This document shows positions 8,804 through 17,014 of a stretch of DNA of 64,000 bases, one piece after another. Both the position numbers and the translations under genes were made by a program. The DNA comes from Spongiibacter marinus. Lineage in GTDB: Bacteria > Pseudomonadota > Gammaproteobacteria > Pseudomonadales > Spongiibacteraceae. Each line of letters begins with the position of its first letter. Positions within the stretch are counted from its first letter, which is position 1. The DNA is taken from NCBI RefSeq assembly GCF_016906995.1, contig NZ_JAFBBD010000007.1, positions 221,321-285,320 on the forward strand, given 5' to 3'. The notes below the pieces were generated by a model, which worked only from the letters and a program-made list of their open reading frames with translations, was not told where the DNA came from and did no database searches.

Positions 8804-10036
8804 ATGAGTAAATTTTTTAGAACCCTGCTACAGCGCACGTATCTGGCGTTGATCGCTATTCCCTTCAAGTTGATGCCGTCGCTCGCGTATATGGCCTTCA
8901 ACGGCCAGGGAAGCACGGCGCAGCTGTGTCGACATATCGCCCGCCAAGGCGCGCAGCGCGTGTTAATTGTCAGCGATAAAATTTTGGTGGAGCTGGGCAT
9001 TGTCGGTAAGGCCGTTGATGTGTTGAAGGAAGAGGGTGTCGAGTGCGTAATTTATGATGGCATTCTTCCCGACCCCACTTTTGCAATGGTTGATGAAGGC
9101 CTGGCACTGCAACAGCAGCACAAATGCGATGCGGTGTTGGCGATTGGTGGCGGCTCGTCAATTGATTGCGCCAAGACCATTGCCTCGGCGGCGACCAATG
9201 GCCGCGACGGTCGCAAGCTGGAAGGCTACTTCAAAGTGAAGGCTATGCCGCTGCCCCTGTTTGCATTGCCCACCACCTCGGGCACCGGTTCAGAGGCGAC
9301 GATTGCTGCGGTGGTTTCCGACCCGGCGAGTCATGAAAAGTGCTTTTTGGCCGACCCGAAAATGCTGCCCAAAGCGGTGGCGTTGGACGCGGATCTGCTG
9401 CTGGGGATGCCTGCACCGATTACCGCCGCCACGGGGATGGATGCGCTGACCCACGCGGTGGAAACCTACATCAGCCTGTGGGGCACCGAGAGCAGCAATG
9501 GCTACGGCTATGCGGCGGTAAAAATGATTTTCGACTACCTGCCACGCGCCTACCGCGACGGCAACGACGCCGAGGCGCGTGAGCAAATGGCGTTAGCGGC
9601 CTACTACGCTGGCATGGCAATTAACGATGCTGGGGTGGGTAATGTTCACGCGATCGCTCACCAGTTAGGGCGCCATTACGGCACGCCACACGGCTTGGCA
9701 AACGCATTGGTGATGCCTGAGGTATTGCGCTTTATGGCCAAGGCATCCGAACAACCGCTGGCTGAGTTGGGGCGCTTGATTGGTGTGGCCGATACCAGCA
9801 CTGGCGATGCCCAAGCGGCAGAGAAGTTTATCGATGCGGTGGCGGATTTGAATACGCGCCTGGGTGTGCCCGATGTACTGGATACGCTGCGTGAAGAGGA
9901 TATTGCTGCCATTGCCGCGGATGCGGTGAAGGAAGGGGCGGGCTATCCGGTGCCGGTACTGATGAGCCGCAAAGAGTGTCAGGCGATTTTGCGTACCCTG
10001 TTAAAGCAAACCGGTGATGCGCGCGCGATGGCGTAA
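8804..10036 (+). CDS. Iron-containing alcohol dehydrogenase
   Basis: A 410-residue group III (iron-dependent) alcohol dehydrogenase. The nucleotide-binding loop AIGGGSSIDCAK and the serine-rich strand PTTSGTGSEAT are present. The metal-binding His residues lie in MDALTHAVETY, NVHAIAHQLGRHY and GTPHGLANA. It is expected to be cytosolic and to interconvert an alcohol and an aldehyde with NAD(P). An in-frame ATG lies at 8792, but GGAG at 8794-8797 with 6-nt spacing favours 8804. It follows the synthetase by about 80 bp and ends at a strong terminator, so it probably closes the operon, perhaps handling an alcohol or aldehyde intermediate. Confidence 0.93.
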   Translation: MSKFFRTLLQRTYLALIAIPFKLMPSLAYMAFNGQGSTAQLCRHIARQGAQRVLIVSDKILVELGIVGKAVDVLKEEGVECVIYDGILPDPTFAMVDEGLALQQQHKCDAVLAIGGGSSIDCAKTIASAATNGRDGRKLEGYFKVKAMPLPLFALPTTSGTGSEATIAAVVSDPASHEKCFLADPKMLPKAVALDADLLLGMPAPITAATGMDALTHAVETYISLWGTESSNGYGYAAVKMIFDYLPRAYRDGNDAEAREQMALAAYYAGMAINDAGVGNVHAIAHQLGRHYGTPHGLANALVMPEVLRFMAKASEQPLAELGRLIGVADTSTGDAQAAEKFIDAVADLNTRLGVPDVLDTLREEDIAAIAADAVKEGAGYPVPVLMSRKECQAILRTLLKQTGDARAMA

Positions 10037-10064
10037 GTAGCGCGTGCCACACACTGGTGATAAG

Positions 10065-10100
10065 CCATAAAAAAACCGGCATTTGCCGGTTTTTTTATGG
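10065..10100. terminator. Bidirectional intrinsic terminator
   Basis: A perfect 16-bp inverted repeat with a 4-nt loop (arms 10065-10080 and 10085-10100): a GC core flanked by A7 and T7 runs, so it can end transcription of both the alcohol dehydrogenase (plus) and the thiolase-like gene (minus). Confidence 0.93.
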
Positions 10101-10134
10101 GCGGCGTTTTCAGCCGCCGCGCGTACGGATTGAC

Positions 10135-11667
10135 TCAGTCGAACCTAAACAGATTGTGCTCCTCGCCGGTGGACACCACGCCGCGCCGCCCGATCATATC
10201 CTCATGCATCATTTGCGCGAGCAGGGCGTCGTCTTTCTCGGTGTGGGCAATGAAGCGTCGGCCATTGTCCAGGCTGCCAACGATAATGCCCTGCTGCGGG
10301 CCGTCGCCGTCGCAGACCACGGTGAAGCTGTCCACAACACCGGGGCCTTCCGGGGCGTCGTCAATACGGGGGTGGTCTTGGCTGTCGATCTGCTGTTGCA
10401 GGGGCGCATCGTCGCCGCGCTGCCAGTCTTGGTGAGCAGGGCGCGTGCTGTAAATACCAATGGCCTGCTTGGTCATATACCAGCCGTTGGCGGTAATCAT
10501 GCCATTGGCGCCGGGTTGCTGGCGCAGTTGCTCGGCCATGGTGACGACAGCGTGCAGGCTGTAGCCGTGGCCGGGGCCACCGAAGTAGGGCAGGCCGCCG
10601 GTGAGGCTCAGTGCCCGCTCACCGAAGGGGTCGATACCCAGCGCATCGCAGGCCAGTTCCACCGCACAGGGGAAGCAGCTGTAAATATCCATCAGGGCGA
10701 TGTCGTCGATCTCGCAATTGGCGCGCGCCAGTGCCGTTTTACCGGCCAGGGCGACGGCGTTGGAGCGGGAAAGGTCAGCGCGCTCGCCAACAAACCACAC
10801 ATCATTCACTTCGGCGCAACCATTGAGGTAGACCCAGCGGTCTTCGTCAATGCCGAGTTCGCGTGCGGTGCCGACGGTGGTCATAATCACCGCGGCGGCC
10901 ATGTCGATATTCATCTGAGCGCATAGGTATTTGTTATAGGGCAGTGCCAGGCAGGGGCTGCGCTCGTTAAAGCCAGTGAGTTGCTCGGCGCTGCGTGGCC
11001 GTTGGTAGGACCAGGCGTCGGGGTTGGCGGCAGCGGTGTCGCTCAAACCCTGCATGATCTTGCCGATATGCTGCTGGTGTTGTTCAAGGCTGTGGCCGTA
11101 GCGGTGGCGCAGCGCATTTTCAAACAGCGCGTACATATGGGTGGGCAACCACAAATTGTGTTTGTGTTCCTGGGCGTGGGCGCCGTCGCGTTCTGCCCAG
11201 GGCTGTTCGGTATTGCCACTGGCGCCTTGCTGCCAGTGGCCGATATCACCGCCACCGCCGAGCAGAGTGCGAAAGCTCGCGGTCAGTTCGCCGCCACAGA
11301 TCGCCACGGCGCGACGCTTGCCGCGGTTGAGCTCATCGGCGAAGTGGTTGATCAACATTTGCGGGCCGTTGCCGCCGTCGGGGGCTTTCAGGCACTGGGC
11401 ATTATCAAAGCCCAAACGCTTGGCTAATTCCGGCCCGGGGAAGCGGTTAAGTAATGCGGCCAGTTCTTCCGAGACTTCCAACAGGCTGGGCTCGGTACAC
11501 AGGGCGTCAATGGCGCCGCGCAGTGCATCGCCTCTGCCGGTGTTGTCGAGGGCGCCTTGCAGGGCTTCCTGCAGCGCATCGGTAGGGGTGCGCTCGGGGT
11601 TGCCGGTGTCGCGGTAGGTCTGCTGGCTGACTCCGACCAGAATCGGGGTGTTGTCGGCTGCGATCAT
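10135..11667 (-). CDS. Thiolase-like acetyl-CoA acetyltransferase family protein
   Basis: A 510-residue thiolase-superfamily protein. Recognisable parts are the opening PILVGVSQQTYRD, DIYSCFPCAVELAC, and the C-terminal GGLPYFGGPGHGYSLHA. The usual catalytic-cysteine segment of degradative thiolases is not obvious; the aligned region reads AICGGELTAS. The last roughly 85 residues look like the extra C-terminal domain of thiolase-like protein type 1 (TLP1_add_C). Several steroid-degradation clusters contain such thiolase-like or aldolase-partner proteins, so C-C cleavage or acyl-CoA binding is plausible, but activity is uncertain. It converges on the alcohol dehydrogenase and shares its terminator. 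Confidence 0.85.
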   Translation of the reverse strand: MIAADNTPILVGVSQQTYRDTGNPERTPTDALQEALQGALDNTGRGDALRGAIDALCTEPSLLEVSEELAALLNRFPGPELAKRLGFDNAQCLKAPDGGNGPQMLINHFADELNRGKRRAVAICGGELTASFRTLLGGGGDIGHWQQGASGNTEQPWAERDGAHAQEHKHNLWLPTHMYALFENALRHRYGHSLEQHQQHIGKIMQGLSDTAAANPDAWSYQRPRSAEQLTGFNERSPCLALPYNKYLCAQMNIDMAAAVIMTTVGTARELGIDEDRWVYLNGCAEVNDVWFVGERADLSRSNAVALAGKTALARANCEIDDIALMDIYSCFPCAVELACDALGIDPFGERALSLTGGLPYFGGPGHGYSLHAVVTMAEQLRQQPGANGMITANGWYMTKQAIGIYSTRPAHQDWQRGDDAPLQQQIDSQDHPRIDDAPEGPGVVDSFTVVCDGDGPQQGIIVGSLDNGRRFIAHTEKDDALLAQMMHEDMIGRRGVVSTGEEHNLFRFD

Positions 11668-11775
11668 AGGTAAACCTTTTTTCTTCTTAGCAAGTTAAAG
11701 TGTGGCGGTTGCCAGCTAGCCCGCTATTGTGGGGCCAGTGGGTCTACATCAGTAGGGTTTTCGACGCCAGAGTTG

Positions 11776-12834
11776 TCAGCCTGCGCCAGGTGGCTCTGCG
11801 CGCTGAAAGGCTTGGTAGTGCTGCCGTCGCATCGTCTGCGGGGACTGACCATAGTAATCGCTGAAGGCGCGGTTGAAGTTGCTCGGGTGTTTATAACCGA
11901 GTTGGTAGGCCACCTCCTTCAAACTCATGTGCGTATTAAACAGGTACTCCCGCGCTAATTCCATGCGCACGCTCAGACAAATTTGGCGAAAACTGTGACC
12001 GCTCTGTTCCAAATGTCGGCGCAGGCTGCGCGGGCTTAAACGCAGTAGCTTTGCCGTTTTTGCCAAATTGAATTCGCAGTCTTGGGGGCGCGACATCAAC
12101 AGGCGTTTAACCTGCGGGGCAATGCCGGCTGTGCGATAGCTCTCGCTGACGATTTGCTGCACGTGGTGAGAGCAGGCGATCAGCGCCTGTTCATTGCCGC
12201 TGGGGATAGGTCGGCTCAGCCAGTGCAGGGGCAGGGCGATGGTGTTGCGCGGGGCGTCGAACACCACCTCGCAGCCCAGCAATTCGCGGTAGCGCTCGGC
12301 GTGGTCAGGTGGACTGCTGGTCAGTTCTACATAGTCGGGCACGGCGGCGCGGCCCTCGGGCAGTATCCCTTGCACATAGCGCCAGGCAGCGACGCTGCAC
12401 AGCTCCATTAACAGCTGCTCGATGGGCAGGGCGTTGTCGGTGAGTTCAAAGCGAATGAGCGCGTGTTGCTCGCCGCGCTCAAGGTGTACCCGCACTAAAA
12501 AGCTCGCTTCGCTGAAGGCGTGACAACTGATATTCGTGGCTTGCTCACAGTTGGCGGCGGTAAGCATGGCATAGCCGAGCAGGCCGAGGTCGCTCAATTG
12601 CGCAAGGTCGCCCAGTTCAAGTGCAATGGCAGGCGCGCCATCGTCGCGCAGGGCGTTTAACAACACCATTACATTTACCAGCGTATCGTTGCCGGTTGCC
12701 TGCCACCAGGTCTCGCCCAGCTCGCAGCGCCGACCGAGCGCCGCGCAGTCTATGTCGGGATAGTGTTGTTGCAGTAGGCGCCAAAGTACCCGCAGCAAAC
12801 GGGCACCCAGCTGCTCCATTTCTATTAATTGCAC
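11776..12834 (-). CDS. AraC-family transcriptional regulator (OruR/ArgR-like)
   Basis: A 352-residue regulator with an N-terminal AraC-type ligand domain (PF12625-like, about residues 20-200) and a C-terminal double helix-turn-helix: LAKTAKLLRLSPRSLRRHLE and then MSLKEVAYQLGYKHPSNFNRAF. It should be a cytosolic DNA-binding protein responding to a small ligand. The assigned start at 12834 is GTG; an in-frame ATG at 12819 is also possible, and neither has a good ribosome site. It is divergent from a second AraC gene across about 205 bp and is transcribed towards the thiolase-like gene, so it may control the flanking catabolic genes. Targets are inferred only from position. Confidence 0.9.
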   Translation of the reverse strand: MQLIEMEQLGARLLRVLWRLLQQHYPDIDCAALGRRCELGETWWQATGNDTLVNVMVLLNALRDDGAPAIALELGDLAQLSDLGLLGYAMLTAANCEQATNISCHAFSEASFLVRVHLERGEQHALIRFELTDNALPIEQLLMELCSVAAWRYVQGILPEGRAAVPDYVELTSSPPDHAERYRELLGCEVVFDAPRNTIALPLHWLSRPIPSGNEQALIACSHHVQQIVSESYRTAGIAPQVKRLLMSRPQDCEFNLAKTAKLLRLSPRSLRRHLEQSGHSFRQICLSVRMELAREYLFNTHMSLKEVAYQLGYKHPSNFNRAFSDYYGQSPQTMRRQHYQAFQRAEPPGAG

Positions 12835-13039
12835 AATGAATAATCGACTATGGCCATAAATGATACAAATTGACGGTCACTAATGATAATACTTTTAGTG
12901 GCGGAGGGGGACAAGTCTCGCTGCGAAATTGCTAGTCTGTTACGCAGTTCAGGTCATACCGGCGGCGTGCCGCCCACAACAATAACAGTGACAGATTCGC
13001 CCGCAGTGTTTTGTCTGGGCGTTTTGTGGGGAGGGTGAA

Positions 13040-14053
13040 ATGCGAACACCAACAGTCTGCAAAGAATATCTCGACAACCTTCTAGAGTACCTTGAGGGCC
13101 AGGGGCTCAGCAGCCGGCAGCTGCAATCGGTATTGCGTTTGAATCCCCTATCTCACATTAGTGAGCAAGGGCGCGTTCCCCTGCGCTTGTTTGAAATGAC
13201 CTTGGACGCCGGTGCGAACTTGCTGGGTGACCCCTGCCTTGGCGCGAAAGCGGGCACGCATTGTTCACGCACGCCCTGGGGAATGGTGAATTATCTGGGG
13301 ATGAGCGCTTCCAATACTCGCGAGGCGGTGGATGCGATGCAGCGCTTTTCACGCCTGTTGATCGACCACGGCGATATGGTGCTAAGCGAGGTAAATAGCA
13401 GCACGGCTTGCCTGAGCTGGCAACAACCGCCCCGGCAGCAGGCGTCGGTGCACGTTGTCGAATTTTTCTTTGCCAATTGGTATCGCGTTAACAAGCCGAT
13501 GCTGGACCGCGGTGCCACGCGCCGAGAAGTTCATTTCGCTCACGGTGCCCAGGGGCGTGAGGCGGAAATGGAAGCCTTGTTTGAAGCGCCGGTGTCCTTC
13601 GGTAAAAAATTAAATGCGGTGCACTTCGGTCGTGAACTGCTCGACCAGCCAACGCTTTACCCTCATCCCGGTATTCACAAATCGCTGGAGCAGGCGGCGC
13701 TGATTGAGTTGTCGAACCTGCAATTTGAAGACCGTTTGATCAAAGATGTGCGCGACTGCATCGTGAGTCAGCTGGCCGACGGTGTGCCCCGGCTGGAGGA
13801 TATTTCCGCGCAGCTTGGCATTGCGCCGCGCACCTTACAGCGGCGGTTAAACAACACCGAAACCAGTTACAAAAGCTTGGTGGACGATGCCCGCAAGGAG
13901 CGTTCACTGGGGCTGATATCGCGCCGTGAACTTGGCTTGTTGGAGATTTCCGCAGAGCTTGGCTTTAGCGACCAAAGTGCTTTCCAAAAAGCGTTTAAGC
14001 GCTGGTATGGTCAGGCGCCCGGCCGCTATCGGATGATGCTGCAATCTGCGTAG
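13040..14053 (+). CDS. AraC-family transcriptional regulator
   Basis: A 337-residue regulator of the same overall plan as its divergent neighbour: an N-terminal ligand domain with the conserved LGDPCLGAKAGTH and TPWGMVNYLGMSA stretches, and a C-terminal AraC DNA-binding domain with LEDISAQLGIAPRTLQRRL and the second helix-turn-helix ELGFSDQSAFQKAFKRWYG. GGGGAGGG lies about 8 nt ahead of the ATG. It is followed by an NTF2-like gene on the same strand. The paired divergent AraC genes may cross-regulate through the region between them. The inducer is unknown. Confidence 0.92.
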   Translation: MRTPTVCKEYLDNLLEYLEGQGLSSRQLQSVLRLNPLSHISEQGRVPLRLFEMTLDAGANLLGDPCLGAKAGTHCSRTPWGMVNYLGMSASNTREAVDAMQRFSRLLIDHGDMVLSEVNSSTACLSWQQPPRQQASVHVVEFFFANWYRVNKPMLDRGATRREVHFAHGAQGREAEMEALFEAPVSFGKKLNAVHFGRELLDQPTLYPHPGIHKSLEQAALIELSNLQFEDRLIKDVRDCIVSQLADGVPRLEDISAQLGIAPRTLQRRLNNTETSYKSLVDDARKERSLGLISRRELGLLEISAELGFSDQSAFQKAFKRWYGQAPGRYRMMLQSA

Positions 14054-14133
14054 TACCTGGCGCGAATCGCTGCGCCGTGGTGGGCGGCTTGACCGGTGCA
14101 GCAAAATTGCGTGTAGTACTCCCTCGCTAATAC

Positions 14134-14589
14134 TTGAGTGAGGTCGCCGTGGACGACGCGCGCCAGATTGAAAACTTACTGTATCTCTACGCTGAAAAAA
14201 TTGATGCCGGCGACTTTGCCGGCGTCGCGGCCTTGTTTCGCGACGCCGATATTGTCGCGCCGGCGCACAACAGCGTGGTGAGTGGCGAGGAGGCCGTGCT
14301 GGCGATGTACCAGCAGTCGACGCGCCTCTATGCCGATAGCAACACGCCGAAAACCCGCCACCTGATTAGTAATGTGATTATCGAACATTCGCCGGGCGCG
14401 GCCAGCGCGACGGCGCGTTCCTGCTATACCGTGCTGCAGGCCACCGATGCACTGGCCTTACAGCCTATTATCAGCGGTCGATACCGGGATGAGCTGTGCA
14501 AGCGGGAGGGCGTGTGGGGCTTTGCCCGCCGCGAAATGCATGTGGATTTGGTGGGCGATCTCAGCCAGCACCTGTTATTTGGGCTGTAA
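14134..14589 (+). CDS. NTF2/SnoaL-like small protein
   Basis: A protein of about 150 residues with the cone-shaped NTF2-like fold typical of SnoaL_4 proteins: an N-terminal helix (DARQIENLLYLYAEKIDAGD), the FAGVAALFRDADIV turn, and a final GFARREMHVDLVGDL strand. Family members include steroid isomerases, dehydratases and many proteins of unknown activity. The start is uncertain: the frame opens with TTG at 14134, but a GTG at 14149 preceded by GTGAGG is equally plausible, giving about 146 residues. It follows an AraC regulator and converges on rnfE. The sequence does not reveal the substrate. Confidence 0.8.
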   Translation: MSEVAVDDARQIENLLYLYAEKIDAGDFAGVAALFRDADIVAPAHNSVVSGEEAVLAMYQQSTRLYADSNTPKTRHLISNVIIEHSPGAASATARSCYTVLQATDALALQPIISGRYRDELCKREGVWGFARREMHVDLVGDLSQHLLFGL

Positions 14590-14624
14590 GGCGGAGCTAA
14601 GCCCGCCTTAGCGTTGGCTTAGCT
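14587..14624. repeat. Two overlapping inverted repeats between convergent genes
   Basis: TAAGGCGG (14587-14594) pairs with CCGCCTTA (14603-14610), an 8-bp stem. AGCTAAGCC (14595-14603) pairs with GGCTTAGCT (14616-14624), a 9-bp stem whose left arm fills the loop of the first. The two hairpins compete. Neither is followed by a clear T-run. They span the end of the NTF2-like gene and the rnfE stop. Confidence 0.7.
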
Positions 14625-15332
14625 AATATTGCCGGTGACCCGTACGCGGCGACTGGTCGGCGCGGTGTTTTCCGCTTTGGCTGCCTCGCGTTTTTGAATC
14701 TCGCCGTCGATCACGTTTTTCAGGGCGATAATCAGGCCAGTGAAGATGAAAGCGCCGGGGGGCAATATCGCCACCAGGAAGGCCTTGTAGTCGTCAACCA
14801 AAACAATCTTCCAGGCCTTTGCTGATTCGCCGAACAACAGCTCCATGTTGGCGAAGATATGGCCCGTGCCAACCACTTCGCGGATAGCGCCGAGCAGAAT
14901 TAGCACCGCTGAAAAGCCCAGCCCCATAATGAAACCGTCGTACATAGACGGCAGCAGGCGGTTCTTGCTGGCGAAGGCGTCGGCGCGGCCGAGAATCACG
15001 CAATTGGTGGTAATCAGCGGCAGGAAGATGCCGAGAATCTGAAACAGCTCATAGGCGAAGGCCTGCATCAACAGTTCTATGCAGGTTACGGCGGCGGCAA
15101 TAATCATTACAAAGGCCGGCAGTCGCACGGCATCGGAGGTGATGTTGCGAATCAGCGACACGCAGGTATTTGACACCGTGAGTACGAAGATGGTGGCCAG
15201 CCCCATGCCGATGGCGTTGATCACCGAGCCGGTAACGGCCAGCAGTGGGCACAGGCCCAGCAGTTGCACGATGGCGGGGTTGTTTTTCCACAAGCCATTC
15301 AGGGAGATCTCGCGGTAGTTCACATCACTCAT
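14619..15332 (-). CDS. rnfE: Rnf electron transport complex subunit E
   Basis: A 237-residue inner-membrane protein with about six hydrophobic segments, homologous to RnfE/RsxE and NqrD. It opens [33 protein letters not shown] and carries the conserved [13 protein letters not shown] block, which supplies a Cys of the intramembrane iron-sulfur site shared with RnfA. Rnf couples electron flow between ferredoxin and NAD to ion movement, or in many proteobacteria drives low-potential reduction. It is the last gene of rnfABCDGE and overlaps the end of rnfG by 8 nt. The nth gene that commonly follows rnfE in gammaproteobacteria is absent here; an NTF2-like gene converges instead. Confidence 0.96.
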   Translation of the reverse strand: MSDVNYREISLNGLWKNNPAIVQLLGLCPLLAVTGSVINAIGMGLATIFVLTVSNTCVSLIRNITSDAVRLPAFVMIIAAAVTCIELLMQAFAYELFQILGIFLPLITTNCVILGRADAFASKNRLLPSMYDGFIMGLGFSAVLILLGAIREVVGTGHIFANMELLFGESAKAWKIVLVDDYKAFLVAILPPGAFIFTGLIIALKNVIDGEIQKREAAKAENTAPTSRRVRVTGNIS

Positions 15333-15963
15333 CGCCTTTCTCCTGCTTCACTTCGTCTAGCAACATGGGCCGCTGCTGCGCATAGAATTCCAGGCTGCGT
15401 TTCACGGCAGCGGTAACGGCGCGCGGCGTGATAGTGGCGCCGGTGAACTGGTCGAAGACGCCGCCATCTTTCTTCACTGCCCACTTTTCTGATTTGGGGT
15501 TGAGCAGGCTGCGGCCGATAAAGCCGTCTACCCACTGGCTTTTCTTGTAGTCGATCTGGTCGCCCAGGCCCGGTGTTTCGCGGTGGCTCAGTACCCGCAC
15601 ACCGGCTACGCTGCCGTCGCGATTGACGCCGATGATCAGGTCGATATCGCCGGTGTAGCCATCGCGGGCGGTCGCCGGGAGAATCACCGCCACTACCTCA
15701 CCGTTTTGTTTGGCGCGGTAGGCATTGCGCGGCTCTCGAAGGCCGAGGAGGGCATCGTCGCCAAGCGCAACGGCGTCGTCGAGCATGCTATTGTCGTGGC
15801 GATCACGGGGGATAATTTCCAGCAGGGCGCGTTCCTCGGCGGCGCGAATATTGTCCTGCACCAAGCCGCGGGTAGAGAGATAGGTGCCGGCGATTACGCC
15901 GGTGGTCACCACGGCGAACAGTCCCAGCAGCAAACCGTTTTTCGTAATGGATTGGCCGAGCAT
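15325..15963 (-). CDS. rnfG: Rnf electron transport complex subunit G
   Basis: A 212-residue subunit with one N-terminal membrane anchor (about residues 8-28) and a periplasmic FMN-binding domain. The motif [11 protein letters not shown] at residues 173-183 places the covalently flavinylated threonine at Thr177. The motif [13 protein letters not shown] is also conserved. In the complex it passes electrons between RnfD and the membrane iron-sulfur site. The start codon overlaps the rnfD stop (TAATG), indicating translational coupling. Flavinylation needs ApbE, which is not in the window. Confidence 0.96.
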   Translation of the reverse strand: MLGQSITKNGLLLGLFAVVTTGVIAGTYLSTRGLVQDNIRAAEERALLEIIPRDRHDNSMLDDAVALGDDALLGLREPRNAYRAKQNGEVVAVILPATARDGYTGDIDLIIGVNRDGSVAGVRVLSHRETPGLGDQIDYKKSQWVDGFIGRSLLNPKSEKWAVKKDGGVFDQFTGATITPRAVTAAVKRSLEFYAQQRPMLLDEVKQEKGDE

Positions 15964-17012
15964 TACGCTTTCTCCTGCGCGTTGGGCTTTTTATGCCCGT
16001 AAGTGCGCGGCTGAGTGTAGTGGTCGATGAAGGGCGCGGCAAAGTTCATTAACAGCACCGCAAAGGCGACGGCGTCAGGGTAATTACCCCATGCGCGAAT
16101 AATGTAGACCAGCACGCCGATCAACGCGCCGTAGATCACCCGCCCGCGATTGGACACTGCCGAGCTTACCGGGTCGGTGATAATGAAGAACGCACCGAAC
16201 ATGGTGGCGCCGCTGAACAGATTGAACAGTGCGCCACCGCCGGAGGCAGAGCTGCCTCCGTCATTAAACAACAGAGCCATAATGGCAATCGCCAGCAGCA
16301 TGCTCAGGGGCGCGTGCCAAGTGAAGACACGGCGATAGAGTAGATACAGGCCGCCGAGCAAAAAGGCCAGGTTGACCCATTCCCAACCGATGCCTGCTAC
16401 GGTGCCGAATTGCGGGGTTTGTGCCCACAGGTCGTCGACCAGTAGCGCGTCGTTTTGCTTGAGGATATCCAGCGGTGTGGCCATGCTCACACCGTCTATG
16501 GGGGCACTGCCAATGCCGAGGCTGCGCAACAGTGCGTCGATGGGGCCGAGAAGCTCGGATGCTGGCACGGCGCCGCGCGGTGCCAGCCAGTTAGTCATTT
16601 CAACCGGGAAGGAGATCAGCAGCAATACATAGGCTGCCATTGCCGGATTAAACGGGTTGTAGCCCATGCCGCCGTACATGTGCTTGCACAGTAAGATGGC
16701 GAAACCGGTGCCCACCAGAATCAGCCATAGGGGCGAGCCGGGTGGCAGAGCGATACCGAGTAAGAACGCGGTGACCAGCGCACTGCAATCGTTTAAATAA
16801 AACGCGATGGGGCGTTTGCGCAGCTTCAGGGCCAATGCTTCAAAAGCGAGGGCGCTCAGGCTGGCCCACAACACATTGGTGAGGGTGCCAAAACCAAAAA
16901 ACCAGGTGAGTGCCACCAAGCCTGGAATGGTCGCCATTAACACCAGACGCATGACGCGGCCGGTGCTCATCGGGCCGTGGGCGTGGGGGGAACTTACTTT
17001 CAAAAACGCCAT
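15963..17012 (-). CDS. rnfD: Rnf electron transport complex subunit D
   Basis: A 349-residue polytopic inner-membrane subunit related to NqrB. Conserved stretches are FYLNDCSALVTAFLLGIALPP (residues 71-91), GGMGYNPFNPAMA and GAFFIITDPVSSAV. The Ser-x-Ala-Thr motif at residues 176-179 in DGVSMATPLD supplies the covalent FMN site (Thr179). It is the core of the membrane electron path and the ion-translocating part. It starts 2 nt after the rnfC stop and overlaps rnfG, so it is translated as part of the operon. Confidence 0.96.
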   Translation of the reverse strand: MAFLKVSSPHAHGPMSTGRVMRLVLMATIPGLVALTWFFGFGTLTNVLWASLSALAFEALALKLRKRPIAFYLNDCSALVTAFLLGIALPPGSPLWLILVGTGFAILLCKHMYGGMGYNPFNPAMAAYVLLLISFPVEMTNWLAPRGAVPASELLGPIDALLRSLGIGSAPIDGVSMATPLDILKQNDALLVDDLWAQTPQFGTVAGIGWEWVNLAFLLGGLYLLYRRVFTWHAPLSMLLAIAIMALLFNDGGSSASGGGALFNLFSGATMFGAFFIITDPVSSAVSNRGRVIYGALIGVLVYIIRAWGNYPDAVAFAVLLMNFAAPFIDHYTQPRTYGHKKPNAQEKA

Positions 17013-17014
17013 GA

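Noticed and set aside
10057..10926. A 289-codon frame antisense to the thiolase-like gene
   Set aside because: It begins inside the terminator hairpin and shadows a recognised protein; no family features.
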